Of a DNA stretch of 64,000 bases, positions 39,807 to 48,416 are shown piece by piece. The translations under genes and the position numbers were made by a program. A model generated the notes under the pieces. The model made no database searches. It was given only the letters and a program-made list of their open reading frames with translations, and was not told the origin of the DNA. Position 1 is the first letter of the stretch; each line of letters begins with the position of its first letter. This DNA comes from Demequina litoralis (lineage in GTDB: Bacteria > Actinomycetota > Actinomycetes > Actinomycetales > Demequinaceae): positions 62,001-126,000 of the forward strand of contig NZ_JAUHPW010000008.1 of the NCBI RefSeq assembly GCF_030418455.1. The letters are read 5' to 3'.

Positions 39807-42182
39807 CTAGCGCTGCTCCCCTCCCGCGGGCGTGCCCGCGGTGGTCGATGCGGCCTCCGCCGCCGGGTCATCGGCCTCCGAGGCGGTCGGGCCGTGGCCC
39901 TCCTCGGCGGCCGCCGCATCGGCCTCGCTCGCGATGCCGCCGGCGTGCGCGCGACGCGACGCCAGGCCGACCGCGGTCACCGCCACGACCGCCGCGACCC
40001 CGGCGATGAGCCCGCGCATCCACGGGTTCGCGGAGTCGCCGTACGTGAGCAGCACCACCGCCGGCGCGATGAGCAGCGCGACCAGGTTCATCACCTTGAT
40101 GAGCGGGTTGATCGCCGGGCCGGCGGTGTCCTTGAACGGGTCGCCGATCGTGTCGCCGATGACCGTCGCCTCGTGCGCGGGCGAGTTCTTGCCGCCCCAG
40201 TAGCCGTCCTCGACGATCTTCTTGGCGTTGTCCCACGAGCCGCCGGCGTTCGCGAGGAACACCGCCATGAGCACGCCCGTGCCGATCGCGCCCGCGAGGA
40301 AGCCGGCGAGCGCACCCACGCCGAGCGCGAAGCCCACGAAGATGGGCGCCATCGCAGCCAGCAGGCCCGGCGTCGCGAGCTCGCGCAGGGAGTCGCGGGT
40401 GCAGATGTCGACCACGCGGCCGTACTCGGGCCGCTGCGTGCGGTCCATGATCCCCGGCATCTCGCGGAACTGCCGGCGCACCTCGAAGACGATCGCGCCG
40501 GCCGCCCTCGTGACGGCGTCGATGGCCAGCCCGGAGAACAGGAACACGGTCGCGCCGCCGATGATGACGCCGACGAGCGTGAGCGGGTGGATGATCTCGT
40601 AGGAGAACGATGCGGCGGTGGCCGCCGCGTCCTCGAGCGCGTGGGTGACCGCGTCGGAGTAGCTGCCGAACAGCGCGGTCGCGGCCAGCACGGCCGTCGC
40701 GATCGCGATGCCCTTGGTGATGGCCTTGGTGGTGTTGCCGACCGCGTCGAGGTCGGTGAGGGTCTTCGCGGCCTCGTCGTCGACCTCGCCGGACATCTCC
40801 GCGATGCCCTGCGCGTTGTCGGAGACCGGACCGAACGTGTCCATCGCGACGATCACGCCGACCGTGGTGAGCAGTCCGCAGCCCGCGAGCGCCACGAGGA
40901 ACAGCGCGAGCGTGACGGACCCTCCCGCGACCGCGAACAGCACCACCACCGCGCCCGCGATCACGGTCGCGGTGTAGACGGCGGACTCGAGGCCCACGCC
41001 GATGCCGGCGAGCACCACCGTCGCGGCCCCGGTGAGGGAGGTGCGCGCGACGCGACGCGTGGGCCGCTGCGCGGTGTCCGTGAAGTAGCCGGTGATCCAC
41101 AGGATGAGGCCCGCGAGGCCGATGCCCACGAAGACCGCGACCATGGAGACGATGCGCGGGTCGCCGGACTCCCCCTCGACCGAGGCGCCGTTGAGCTCCG
41201 CGAAGGACGACGGCAGGTAGACGAACGCCGCGATCGCGGCCAGCACCGCGCCGGCGGCGGCGGCGGTGTAGAAGCCGCGGTTGATGGCCTTGAGGCCGGG
41301 CTCGTCGCCGCGGACCTTGGTGATGGCGACGCCGAGCGCGGCCACGAGCGCGCCGATCGCGGTGACGATGAGCGGGAACACGAGGCCCTGCTCGCCGAAG
41401 GCCGCCTTGCCGAGGATGAGCGCCGCGACCAGGGTCACGGCGTACGACTCGAAGAGGTCCGCCGCCATGCCGGCGCAGTCGCCCACGTTGTCGCCCACGT
41501 TGTCGGCGATGGTCGCGGCGTTGCGGGGGTCGTCCTCGGGGATGTGCTTCTCGACCTTGCCGACGAGGTCCGCGCCGACGTCGGCGGCCTTGGTGAAGAT
41601 GCCGCCGCCGACGCGCATGAACATGGCGAGCAGCGCCGCCCCGAAGCCGAAGCCCTCGAGCACGGCCGCCGCATCGTCCCGATAGAGGAAGACCACGGCC
41701 GCCGCGCCGCCCAGGCCCATGCCGACCACCGACATGCCGACCGCGCCGCCGGTGCGGAACGCGATGCGCGCACCCTCGGCGCGCCCGCCCTGGCGGGTCG
41801 AGGCGGAGGCGACGCGCACGTTGGCGCGCACCGCGAGCCACATGCCCATGTAGCCGATGGTCGCCGAGCAGCCCGCGCCCAGCAGGAAGAAGAGCGACCG
41901 GCCCACGCGGATCCCGGCGTCGCCGGGCAGCAGGAACAGCAGCGCGAACACGAGGGCGGCGAACAGCGCGAGCGTGCGCAGCTGACGGTTGAGATACGCG
42001 GAGGCGCCCTCCTGGACGGCGGTCGCGATCTCGTTCATGGACTCCGTGCCGGCCGGCGCCTGCAGCACGTTCCGTCGCAGGAACCAGGCGGCGACGAGCG
42101 AGACGGCGGCGATGATCCCGATCACGACCACGATGGTCGCGTTCCCCGAGCTCACCTCCAGCGCGGTTGCCGTGGCGTGCAT
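39807..42182 (-). CDS. hppA: membrane-bound proton-translocating pyrophosphatase, K+-independent
   Basis: The 791-residue integral membrane enzyme has about 16 helices and the pyrophosphate-binding acidic motifs DVGADLVGKVEKHIPEDD (near 205), DNVGDNVGDCAG and SWDNAKKIVED. It pumps H+ outward using PPi hydrolysis. Lys486 in GNTTKAITKG is the residue that makes this enzyme class independent of potassium (Ala marks the K+-dependent class). The C-terminal tail is acidic and Ala-rich, longer than in many relatives. It stands alone on the minus strand, divergent from an ECF sigma gene. A motif copy at 41670 encodes Asp-Asp-Ala. Confidence 0.97.
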   Translation of the reverse strand: MHATATALEVSSGNATIVVVIGIIAAVSLVAAWFLRRNVLQAPAGTESMNEIATAVQEGASAYLNRQLRTLALFAALVFALLFLLPGDAGIRVGRSLFFLLGAGCSATIGYMGMWLAVRANVRVASASTRQGGRAEGARIAFRTGGAVGMSVVGMGLGGAAAVVFLYRDDAAAVLEGFGFGAALLAMFMRVGGGIFTKAADVGADLVGKVEKHIPEDDPRNAATIADNVGDNVGDCAGMAADLFESYAVTLVAALILGKAAFGEQGLVFPLIVTAIGALVAALGVAITKVRGDEPGLKAINRGFYTAAAAGAVLAAIAAFVYLPSSFAELNGASVEGESGDPRIVSMVAVFVGIGLAGLILWITGYFTDTAQRPTRRVARTSLTGAATVVLAGIGVGLESAVYTATVIAGAVVVLFAVAGGSVTLALFLVALAGCGLLTTVGVIVAMDTFGPVSDNAQGIAEMSGEVDDEAAKTLTDLDAVGNTTKAITKGIAIATAVLAATALFGSYSDAVTHALEDAAATAASFSYEIIHPLTLVGVIIGGATVFLFSGLAIDAVTRAAGAIVFEVRRQFREMPGIMDRTQRPEYGRVVDICTRDSLRELATPGLLAAMAPIFVGFALGVGALAGFLAGAIGTGVLMAVFLANAGGSWDNAKKIVEDGYWGGKNSPAHEATVIGDTIGDPFKDTAGPAINPLIKVMNLVALLIAPAVVLLTYGDSANPWMRGLIAGVAAVVAVTAVGLASRRAHAGGIASEADAAAAEEGHGPTASEADDPAAEAASTTAGTPAGGEQR

Positions 42183-42284
42183 ACGTCCTCCTCGACGTCT
42201 CCCCGACGCGACTCCGTTGTCGCGCCCGCAAGGGGTACCAGGCCACTCTAGGGGAGAAGGTCGGCGAGTCGTCGAGTCCCGACC

Positions 42285-42315
42285 CAACGTTTCTGCCACC
42301 GTGCCCGTCAACGTT
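42285..42315 (+). promoter_or_regulatory. candidate ECF-type promoter with repeated CAACGTT
   Basis: CAACGTT occurs at 42285-42291 and again at 42309-42315, with CGTC at 42306-42309. CAAC-type -35 and CGTC-type -10 elements are typical of autoregulated ECF promoters, though the spacing here (14 bp) is shorter than usual. It lies just upstream of the sigma gene at 42343. Tentative. Confidence 0.4.
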
Positions 42316-42342
42316 GCAGGGCACGACGAGGTGGGGGACCTG

Positions 42343-42900
42343 ATGAGCGACTGGCGGGAGACGATGGCGCAGCTGGTGCGCGATCGCGAGCGGGCGCTGC
42401 TCGGATACGCGTACCTGGTGTGCGGGGACGGCACCATGGCGCAGGATCTGGTGCAGGACGCGCTGGTGCGGACGTTCTCGCGTCCGCGGCCGGGGCTGAC
42501 CTCGGTCAAGGCCGAGGCGTACGTCCGACGCGCGATCACGACGTCCTACATCGACGGCTACCGGCGCGACCAGCGCTGGCGTCGGGTGCAGCACCTGTTC
42601 CGGCCCGCCGCACCGCTGGCGGACCCGCTCGCGGGCGTCGAGGCGGGGGCGGACGTGCTGGAGGCGCTCGCCACCCTCGCGCCGCGGGAGCGCGCGTGCG
42701 TGGTGCTGCGCTTCTTCGACGACCTCACCGTGCCCGACATCGCCCAGCACCTGGGCCTCGCGCCCGGCTCGGTGAAGCGGTACCTGCATGACGGCCTGGC
42801 CCGGCTCGAGCTCCTGCTCGGCCCCCTCGAGGACGATCCTCGGGACCAGGCGGACGACGAGGTCGACGTGGCGACGCGTCGACGGACGGAAGGCGGCTGA
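42343..42900 (+). CDS. ECF/SigE-type RNA polymerase sigma factor
   Basis: The 185-residue sigma factor has region 2 (RERALLGYAYLVCGDGTMAQDLVQDALVRTF, about 12-45, then AYVRRAITTSYIDGYRR) and region 4 (ALATLAPRERACVVLRFFDDLTVPDIAQHLGLAPGSVKRYL, about 105-150), the standard two-domain ECF layout. The ATG at 42343 follows GGTGGGGGACC. The downstream gene starts one base after its stop and encodes a large membrane-anchored protein that probably acts as its partner. The relevant stimulus is unknown. Confidence 0.9.
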   Translation: MSDWRETMAQLVRDRERALLGYAYLVCGDGTMAQDLVQDALVRTFSRPRPGLTSVKAEAYVRRAITTSYIDGYRRDQRWRRVQHLFRPAAPLADPLAGVEAGADVLEALATLAPRERACVVLRFFDDLTVPDIAQHLGLAPGSVKRYLHDGLARLELLLGPLEDDPRDQADDEVDVATRRRTEGG

Positions 42901-42901
42901 C

Positions 42902-44797
42902 ATGAAGCTCTCGGATGCCCTGCGCGGCGCCGCGGACCGGGCCCCGCTCGACGGGCTCGCGATCGACACCCGCCGCGCGCAGCGGCGCGTCACCACCCAG
43001 CGCGGCCTGCGCACCGGCTCCGGCGGCGTGCTCGCCGGCGGCATGGTCGTCGTGCTCGGCTTCGGCATCTCGGGTGCGGTGAGCGGCTCCTCGGCCTCGA
43101 GCGGGGACGATGCGACGCGCGACGAGGCCGCGGCCGTCACCGAGGACTCGGCCGGCGGCTTCGCCGGCGAGGCGGACGGCGGCGAGATGGCCGGCTCGTC
43201 CGCGCTCGCGTGGGGGCTGTGCGGCCAGGAGCTGCCGTTCCTCGACTCGACGGGCGCACCCGTGGAGCTCGAGGCCACGGTCACGGGCGAGCCCGCCGTC
43301 GGCGAGGAGCTGGCGGTCACGGCGACGACCACGGTCGTGACGGGCGGCTCCTTCGAGACCTTCGGGCTCGACGGCGTGGTGCTGTGGGACGGCATCGTCG
43401 TGGGGACCCTCGGCTCGGGCGACGTCGACGGCGTCTCGCTGGTCGACCTCGTGGAGGGGAGCACCACGTCCGAGGACCTGGGCGTGCCCCTCGAGAACTG
43501 CTGGGACGGCGAGCCGCTGCCCGCCTCGAAGTACGAGCTCGTGCTCACCCAGGAGTACTACGCGACGGCCGTCGACGAGCCCCCGGTCGTCGAGCCCGCC
43601 GAGCCCACGGATCCGGCCACCGATCCGGCGACGCCCGAGGCCGTCGACTCGGAGGAGCCCGGTGGCGGAGAGGCCGTCGACGGCGAGGCGGGTGCCACCG
43701 GCGGCGACGACGCGGTCGTGGACGACGAGGCGGGCTCGTCCGTCGGGTCCGACGCGACCGACATGCCCGGGTCGGTCGTCGCCGCGGGCGGACCGGCGCT
43801 GCGGGCGATCGCTCCGCCGGTCGGCTTCGTGGTCGCCGGCGACGCGGTCGACGAGCCGTTCGCGGCCTACCTCCGCGTCGACGAGCCCGAGCCGGTGCCC
43901 ACCACCCCGGCGAACGAGGACGCGCTCGACGCGGCCACCGCCCGGATGCTCTACCGCGACGCCCTCGCGGGACCGTGGGACATGGCCGCGGGGACGCAGC
44001 GGTGGATCGTCTCGGGCGACTCGACGGGCGCGCTGCCGAGCACCTGGTTCGGCTGCGCGTGGGACGGCGACGGCGGTTTTCCCGCCCGATCCGCGGCGAT
44101 GGACCTTCTCGACGTCGCCGTCGACGCCCCCGCGACCATCGACGTGAGCTACGGCTGGATCGTCGACGGCAACCCGGCGCTGACCAGCCGGGTCGCCAAC
44201 GCCTCCGCGTGGGACCTCGACTCGTTCTGGGATGCGCGCAGCGTCCAGCTCGCGCTGGTGCGCGACGGGCGCGTCGTGGCCGAGGCGTACCCGGTGAGCC
44301 CCTACCAGCACGGCGACGTGGCCATCGCCGAGCCCGCGATCGGTGCGGACGGTGCCGAGGACGCGACGATCGCGATCGAGCCGTACGGCTACTCCGAGGG
44401 CGGGCTGGCGCGCGGCGAGTCCGTGGAGTCGACGCTGCTGTGGCGCGACGTCAACGGCTGCTGGTCGGACTCCGGACAGACCGCGGTCGACCCCGGCACC
44501 TACACGCTGCTCGCGATGCACTACCTCAGCGTCGGCGGCGGGGACCTCGTCTACATGGACGGGTCCGACGAGGCGCTGCTCGAGGAGCAGTCGGCCCGCG
44601 ACGCCGACCTCGGCGGCACGCTGGGCAGCGACGACGAGCCGCTGCTGGTCGAGCCCGACTCGACCGATGCCGGCGAGGCCACCATCGGCGGCGGCGCCAC
44701 GGGCAGCGCGATCGCACCCGCGCCCGACGTCTTCGAGGTCTACGACGCCGTCGACTTCCAGGTGTGGACCTCGCTCGGCACCGTCACGGTCCGGTGA
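42902..44797 (+). CDS. large membrane-anchored extracytoplasmic protein, putative sigma partner
   Basis: The 631-residue protein has a cytoplasmic N-terminus (MKLSDALRGAADRAPLDGL), one membrane helix (about 37-60) and a long acidic extracytoplasmic region. Two domains (about 80-215 and 310-620) are separated by a Pro/Asp/Glu/Ala linker (about 220-300). The cysteines CGQEL, NCWDG, FGCAWDG and NGCWSD could form two disulfides. The N-terminal helix placement fits an anti-sigma factor for the ECF gene it follows by one base. No known domain is recognised in the outer part. A motif copy at 43104 encodes Asp-Asp-Ala. Confidence 0.72.
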   Translation: MKLSDALRGAADRAPLDGLAIDTRRAQRRVTTQRGLRTGSGGVLAGGMVVVLGFGISGAVSGSSASSGDDATRDEAAAVTEDSAGGFAGEADGGEMAGSSALAWGLCGQELPFLDSTGAPVELEATVTGEPAVGEELAVTATTTVVTGGSFETFGLDGVVLWDGIVVGTLGSGDVDGVSLVDLVEGSTTSEDLGVPLENCWDGEPLPASKYELVLTQEYYATAVDEPPVVEPAEPTDPATDPATPEAVDSEEPGGGEAVDGEAGATGGDDAVVDDEAGSSVGSDATDMPGSVVAAGGPALRAIAPPVGFVVAGDAVDEPFAAYLRVDEPEPVPTTPANEDALDAATARMLYRDALAGPWDMAAGTQRWIVSGDSTGALPSTWFGCAWDGDGGFPARSAAMDLLDVAVDAPATIDVSYGWIVDGNPALTSRVANASAWDLDSFWDARSVQLALVRDGRVVAEAYPVSPYQHGDVAIAEPAIGADGAEDATIAIEPYGYSEGGLARGESVESTLLWRDVNGCWSDSGQTAVDPGTYTLLAMHYLSVGGGDLVYMDGSDEALLEEQSARDADLGGTLGSDDEPLLVEPDSTDAGEATIGGGATGSAIAPAPDVFEVYDAVDFQVWTSLGTVTVR

Positions 44798-44873
44798 AAC
44801 CCCTGTTACCTCGGGTTACCGATGTGGGCTTTGTCACAACCCACGCACAAGCACCACGACACGCGCGACGCTG

Positions 44874-45485
44874 TTATAGAAATGCAACCGATTCGGCGTA
44901 TTGAATCGGGGTACGCGAACGCCGATGGCGTGAGCGCATGGATTTCCTGACAGCGGCACGATCCCTCAGCCGTCCGCTGGCAGGAATACCGTCGGCGGCG
45001 GTCCGACCCCCCTCAGCTCGGGCCGCCGCCGACACCTTCCTCCCGGCCCTCGCGGAGGCCTCCCTCCCCCCGACCTCGACGGTCACGGTGACGGCGCCAC
45101 GGCCGCCCACGACGCAACGGAGAAGCGAGCCGCCCGTCCGCGCCGCCGCGATCCGGGCGACCGCGCATGCGGCGCTCCCGTTCCCGGGCGAGGCCCTCGC
45201 CTGCGCCGCCCGGACCTCCCACGCGCCCGCGAGCGCGGCGGCGTCCGCCGCGGCCTGCGCCTGAGCGCGTGCCGTGACCGCCCCGACGGCGGTCGCGAGC
45301 GCGAGGATCACCGTCAGCGCCGCCAGCGCGACCGCGAGCGCCGCCACGGTCCCGGCGCCAGCATCGCCTCGCGCGCGAGCGAGGGCCACGGCTCGGTCGG
45401 CGGCACCCGTGGGGCCTCGACCGGCAGAGCCGGTCATGGCTCGACCGGCGGCGCCGGTCGTGGCTCGAGCAGCAGCGCCGGTCAT
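44874..45485 (-). CDS. TadE-like pseudopilin (Rv3654c-like)
   Basis: The 203-residue protein has a repeat-rich N-terminus (RAMTGAAA, RATTGAAG, RAMTGSAG: 8-residue units), then the TadE-like start RGDAGAGTVAALAVALAALTV, a membrane helix and a QAQAAADAAALAGA helix, with two cysteines further on. It belongs to the Rv3654c-like family at the end of actinobacterial Tad loci. The start ATG (45483-45485) overlaps the tadE stop as ATGA. The true start could lie after the N-terminal repeats. The last codons overlap a terminator-like dyad at 44888-44909. Confidence 0.8.
   Translation of the reverse strand: MTGAAARATTGAAGRAMTGSAGRGPTGAADRAVALARARGDAGAGTVAALAVALAALTVILALATAVGAVTARAQAQAAADAAALAGAWEVRAAQARASPGNGSAACAVARIAAARTGGSLLRCVVGGRGAVTVTVEVGGREASARAGRKVSAAARAEGGRTAADGIPASGRLRDRAAVRKSMRSRHRRSRTPIQYAESVAFL
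44888..44909 (-). terminator. terminator-like dyad at the end of the Tad operon
   Basis: CCGATTC (44888-44894) and GAATCGG (44903-44909) form a perfect 7-bp inverted repeat inside the last codons of the TadE-like gene. On the minus strand it is followed by TTGCATTTCTATAA. It is weak as a terminator because of the short stem, but well placed between convergent genes. Confidence 0.45.
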
Positions 45486-45490
45486 GGCTC
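45393..45490. repeat. 24-bp tandem repeat in the TadE-like N-terminus
   Basis: About four imperfect 24-bp units built on GGCTCGAGCGGCAGCGCCGG-like sequence run across the start of the TadE-like gene and the end of tadE, encoding 8-residue repeats (RAMTGAAA and variants). Confidence 0.75.
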
Positions 45491-45808
45491 GAGCGGCAGC
45501 GCCGCGCGTGCCTCGCGCACGCCCCACGGCCAGCCCCGGTCCACCGCGACGGCCACGTCGATCCATCCCGCGGACCGCGTCACCGCCACCGAGGCGTCGC
45601 GGCCGGCCGCGCGCCGGGCCGCGGCGACCGCCGTATCGTCCCCCGCGACGGCGCCGGCACGGGCGCCGGCCAGGGCGGCCGCCGGCACGCCGACGCCCAC
45701 CGCGGCGGCCTGCACCGCGGACAGGGTCGCGGCGAGCACGACGACCGCGGCCGGCAGGGCGAGCGCGAGCTCCACCGCCGCCGATCCGCGGTCGCCGCGC
45801 GGCCTCAT
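45482..45808 (-). CDS. TadE-family pseudopilin
   Basis: The 108-residue protein has the TadE signature DRGSAAVELALALPAAVVVLAA at about 6-27 (Glu at position +5 of the mature pseudopilin; motif quoted in parts elsewhere). A short extracytoplasmic domain of about 75 residues follows. TadE minor pilins prime or modulate Flp pilus assembly. The ATG (45806-45808) overlaps the flp stop as ATGA and its own stop overlaps the next gene as ATGA, so flp, tadE and the TadE-like gene are tightly coupled. Confidence 0.88.
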   Translation of the reverse strand: MRPRGDRGSAAVELALALPAAVVVLAATLSAVQAAAVGVGVPAAALAGARAGAVAGDDTAVAAARRAAGRDASVAVTRSAGWIDVAVAVDRGWPWGVREARAALPLEP

Positions 45809-45966
45809 GCGCCCAGCGCGCCGCGCAGGATGCCCAGGAGCATCCCGCGCACCTCGTCGGACTTGAGGATCACCACGAGCAGGCCCGCGAAGCCCGCCGC
45901 CGCGACCGTGACGAGTGCGTACTCGACCGTCGCCATCCCCTCGTCGCCGTGGCCGTCCGTGTCCAT
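45805..45966 (-). CDS. flp: Flp/DUF4244 pilin
   Basis: This 53-residue pilin has a charged leader (MDTDGHGDEG), the type IVb pilin motif GMATVEYALVTVAAAGFAG with the Glu-Tyr pair of Flp pilins, and a hydrophobic helix. A short tail (SDEVRGMLLGILRGALGA) completes it. The size matches actinobacterial DUF4244 proteins. It would be cleaved by a prepilin peptidase not encoded in the window. It is the first gene of the flp-tadE-tadE-like unit and is divergent from the ClC gene. Confidence 0.88.
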   Translation of the reverse strand: MDTDGHGDEGMATVEYALVTVAAAGFAGLLVVILKSDEVRGMLLGILRGALGA

Positions 45967-46136
45967 GCGTGCTCCCTTCGTCGGTGCTCATCAGCGTCGG
46001 CCGCGAGGGCGCGTCGCCGCACCCGTCGGATGCGCTTCGGTGGGGAGCGAACCGCCGCAGGTGCCTGGGGACATCGCCGCGCCCTAGAGTGGCGGGAGGG
46101 TCGTCGCGACCCGCCGCTCCATGCCCGAGGGGGACC

Positions 46137-47417
46137 ATGACCGACGCCGCGCCCAGCCCGAGCCCCGCCGTCCTGGCGAGGTCGGCGGTGCCCGCCACGC
46201 TCGTCGGCGCCGGCGCGGCCGTGCTGCTCGTCGGCATCGACGAGCTCGCGCACCTCCTGCACGAGGTGTGGTGGTCGCACCTGCCGGATGCGCTCGGGGT
46301 CGACGGCGACGCACGCTGGTGGGCCGCCCTCATCCTCACGCTGACAGGGGCGCTCGTCGGCCTCACGCTGTGGAAGGCCCCGGGCCACGGCGGGCACGAC
46401 ACCGCGACCGTCGAGCTCGCGTCGCCGCCGCTCCCGCTGCGGACGCTTCCCGGCGTCGCCGTGGCGCTCGTCCTGGGCCTCGCGGGAGGGGTCAGCCTCG
46501 GCCCCGAGGGCCCGATCATCATGGTCGCGACCGGCCTCACGGTGGTCGCGTACCGCCGCTTCCTCCCGGCCGTGCCGCTGCCGGTGGTGCTGATGATCTC
46601 GACGGCCGCGATGCTGGGCGCGATGCTCGGCACCCCCGTCGCGGCGGCCCTCGTGCTCACGAGCGTGCTCGGCGGGAACGTGCCCGGCCAGCTGTGGGAC
46701 CGCCTCTTCACCCCGCTGGTCGCGGCCGGCGCCGCCTCGGTGGTCTACCACCTGCTCGGCGGCGCGTCCTGGGACATGGGCCTGCCCGACTACACCGCGC
46801 AGTGGGTCGACCTGCTGTCCGCCTCGGTGATCGCGTCCGTGGGCGCGGCACTCGGCGCGGCCGCCGCGTGGACGTTCACCCCCGCCCACCGTGCGTTCCG
46901 GCGGCTGCGCCACCCCCTGCTGTACGTCACCGTCGGCGGCGCGGTGCTCGGCGTGCTCGCGCTCATCGGCGGGCAGATCACCATGTTCAAGGGCGCGGAG
47001 GAGACCGCGGAGCTGCTCGCGGACCTCGACTCGTACACCGTCGGCGCGCTCGCGCTCATCGTGGTGGTGAAGCTCGCCGCGATCGTCGTCTCGGGCGCCT
47101 CGGGCTTCCGCGGCGGCCGCATCTTCCCTGCGATGTTCACCGGCGTCGCGCTGGGCGCGTTCGCGCACGCGCTCGTGCCGGGCATCCCCCTCACGCTCGC
47201 CGTCGCATCCGGCGTGCTGGGCGTGGTGTTCGCGGTGGGGCGCGACGGATGGCTCGCGCTGTTCGGCGGCGTCCTCATCTGCGGCGCCGTGACGGTGCTC
47301 CCGATCCTCTGCGTCGCGGCGCTGCCCGTGTGGCTCGTGCTGACGCGAGCGCCGCACATGCTGGTGCACGAGGAGCCCGCGGAGGCGTCCGAGCCGCCGG
47401 CGGTGCCCACGCGGTAG
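46137..47417 (+). CDS. ClC-family chloride channel/antiporter
   Basis: The 426-residue protein has about 11 membrane helices and the ClC motifs GPEGPIIMVATGL near 122 (the gating Glu is present) and SGFRGGRIFPAMFTG near 321. It moves chloride or fluoride across the membrane. The ATG at 46137 follows CGAGGGGGACC. The gene is oriented opposite to the Tad genes and splits them: tadA and the TadB/C gene lie on one side, flp and the TadE genes on the other. A 14-bp tandem repeat follows its 3' end, which may mark the insertion boundary. Confidence 0.9.
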   Translation: MTDAAPSPSPAVLARSAVPATLVGAGAAVLLVGIDELAHLLHEVWWSHLPDALGVDGDARWWAALILTLTGALVGLTLWKAPGHGGHDTATVELASPPLPLRTLPGVAVALVLGLAGGVSLGPEGPIIMVATGLTVVAYRRFLPAVPLPVVLMISTAAMLGAMLGTPVAAALVLTSVLGGNVPGQLWDRLFTPLVAAGAASVVYHLLGGASWDMGLPDYTAQWVDLLSASVIASVGAALGAAAAWTFTPAHRAFRRLRHPLLYVTVGGAVLGVLALIGGQITMFKGAEETAELLADLDSYTVGALALIVVVKLAAIVVSGASGFRGGRIFPAMFTGVALGAFAHALVPGIPLTLAVASGVLGVVFAVGRDGWLALFGGVLICGAVTVLPILCVAALPVWLVLTRAPHMLVHEEPAEASEPPAVPTR

Positions 47418-47430
47418 ACGCCGCGGCACC

Positions 47431-47479
47431 GCGCCCGGGAGACGCGCCCGGGGAGACGCGCCCGGGGAGACGCGCCCGA
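47431..47479. repeat. 14-bp tandem repeat after the ClC gene
   Basis: Units GCGCCCGGGGAGAC (with one 13-bp variant) repeat three times, with a partial fourth, in the 93-bp gap between the ClC and TadB/C genes. Confidence 0.85.
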
Positions 47480-47510
47480 CGGACACGTGCCCGCCCGCCT
47501 CCCGGGCGGC

Positions 47511-48416
47511 CTACGGCCCCCACCCTCCCTCCGCGACCGTGCCGCCCACCACGGCGACGAGCAGCGGCAGCAGACCGACCGCGACGAACGCGGGCAGCAG
47601 GCACAGCGCCAACGGCAACGTCACGCGGACGCCCAGCTCGCCGGCGGCCATCGCGGCGTCGGTCCGCGCCCGCCGCGCGGCGGACCTCGCCGCGGCGTCG
47701 AGGGAGGCCGCCGGGCTCGCGCCCGCGCGGATCGCCGGCACGAGCGCCCGGGTCAGCGGCTCCCAGCGGTCGTCACCGGGCGGCGACGGCCCGCGCGGGT
47801 CGCCGTCGAGCCGGTCCGCGACCGCCGCGAGGGCCGGCTCGCCCAGCGCCTCGCCGACCGCCCGCAACGCGCCGGCGACCGGCGCCCCGGCCGCAAGCGC
47901 GGCGGCGACCAGCGCCGCCCCGACCACCACCGCATCGTCCCCCTCCCCGGCCGCGCCGGCCCGGCCCACCAGGCGGCCCGTCCACGCCCGCCCGGCCCAC
48001 GTGAGCGCCGCGCCGACCGCCAGCAGGGCCCACCCCAGGGGCGTCAACGCGAGCACGCGCACCGTGCGCGGATCGACGAGAGCACCGAGAGCGAGCCCCG
48101 CCAACGGCAGCCACAGGAGGATCCGGGCGCTCAGCCGGGGCCCGGCCAGCGCCGCCCGCCGGAGCGCCTCGGCCTCGCGCGCGTCGGCCGCCGCCCCGGC
48201 GATCGCGAGCAGCATCGCCGCGAGCGGCGCCCCGGTGCGGGTCGCGAGCCGATCGGCGCCGGCGACCGCGCGGTCGAGGGTGTCCTGCGGGTGCGTGGGG
48301 ACCGTCGCTCCGGCGCGCGCCCAGGCCGTCGGCGCCGGCAGGCCCGCGCGCAGCAGGCCCACGACGCGGGGAAGCGCGTCTTCCCAGCCGTCGTCGATGG
48401 GCGCCGCGCCGCTCAC
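47511..48416 (-). CDS. TadB/TadC-type type II secretion F protein
   Basis: The 301-residue membrane protein begins with a cytoplasmic domain (ALPRVVGLLRAGLPAPTAWARAG) and two membrane helices. A second F-domain-like region follows (LTRALVPAIRAGASPAASL near 215, then RARTDAAMAAGELGVRV) with terminal helices. Tad loci normally encode two such proteins (TadB and TadC). Only one is present here, and it may do both jobs. GTG 48414-48416 overlaps the tadA stop as GTGA. A motif copy at 47931 encodes Asp-Asp-Ala. Confidence 0.82.
   Translation of the reverse strand: MSGAAPIDDGWEDALPRVVGLLRAGLPAPTAWARAGATVPTHPQDTLDRAVAGADRLATRTGAPLAAMLLAIAGAAADAREAEALRRAALAGPRLSARILLWLPLAGLALGALVDPRTVRVLALTPLGWALLAVGAALTWAGRAWTGRLVGRAGAAGEGDDAVVVGAALVAAALAAGAPVAGALRAVGEALGEPALAAVADRLDGDPRGPSPPGDDRWEPLTRALVPAIRAGASPAASLDAAARSAARRARTDAAMAAGELGVRVTLPLALCLLPAFVAVGLLPLLVAVVGGTVAEGGWGP

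Noticed and set aside
39868..43548. Open frame of over 1200 codons across hppA and the sigma gene
   Set aside because: It is a shadow of hppA in another phase, with Arg/Ala-rich low-complexity sequence and no domain.
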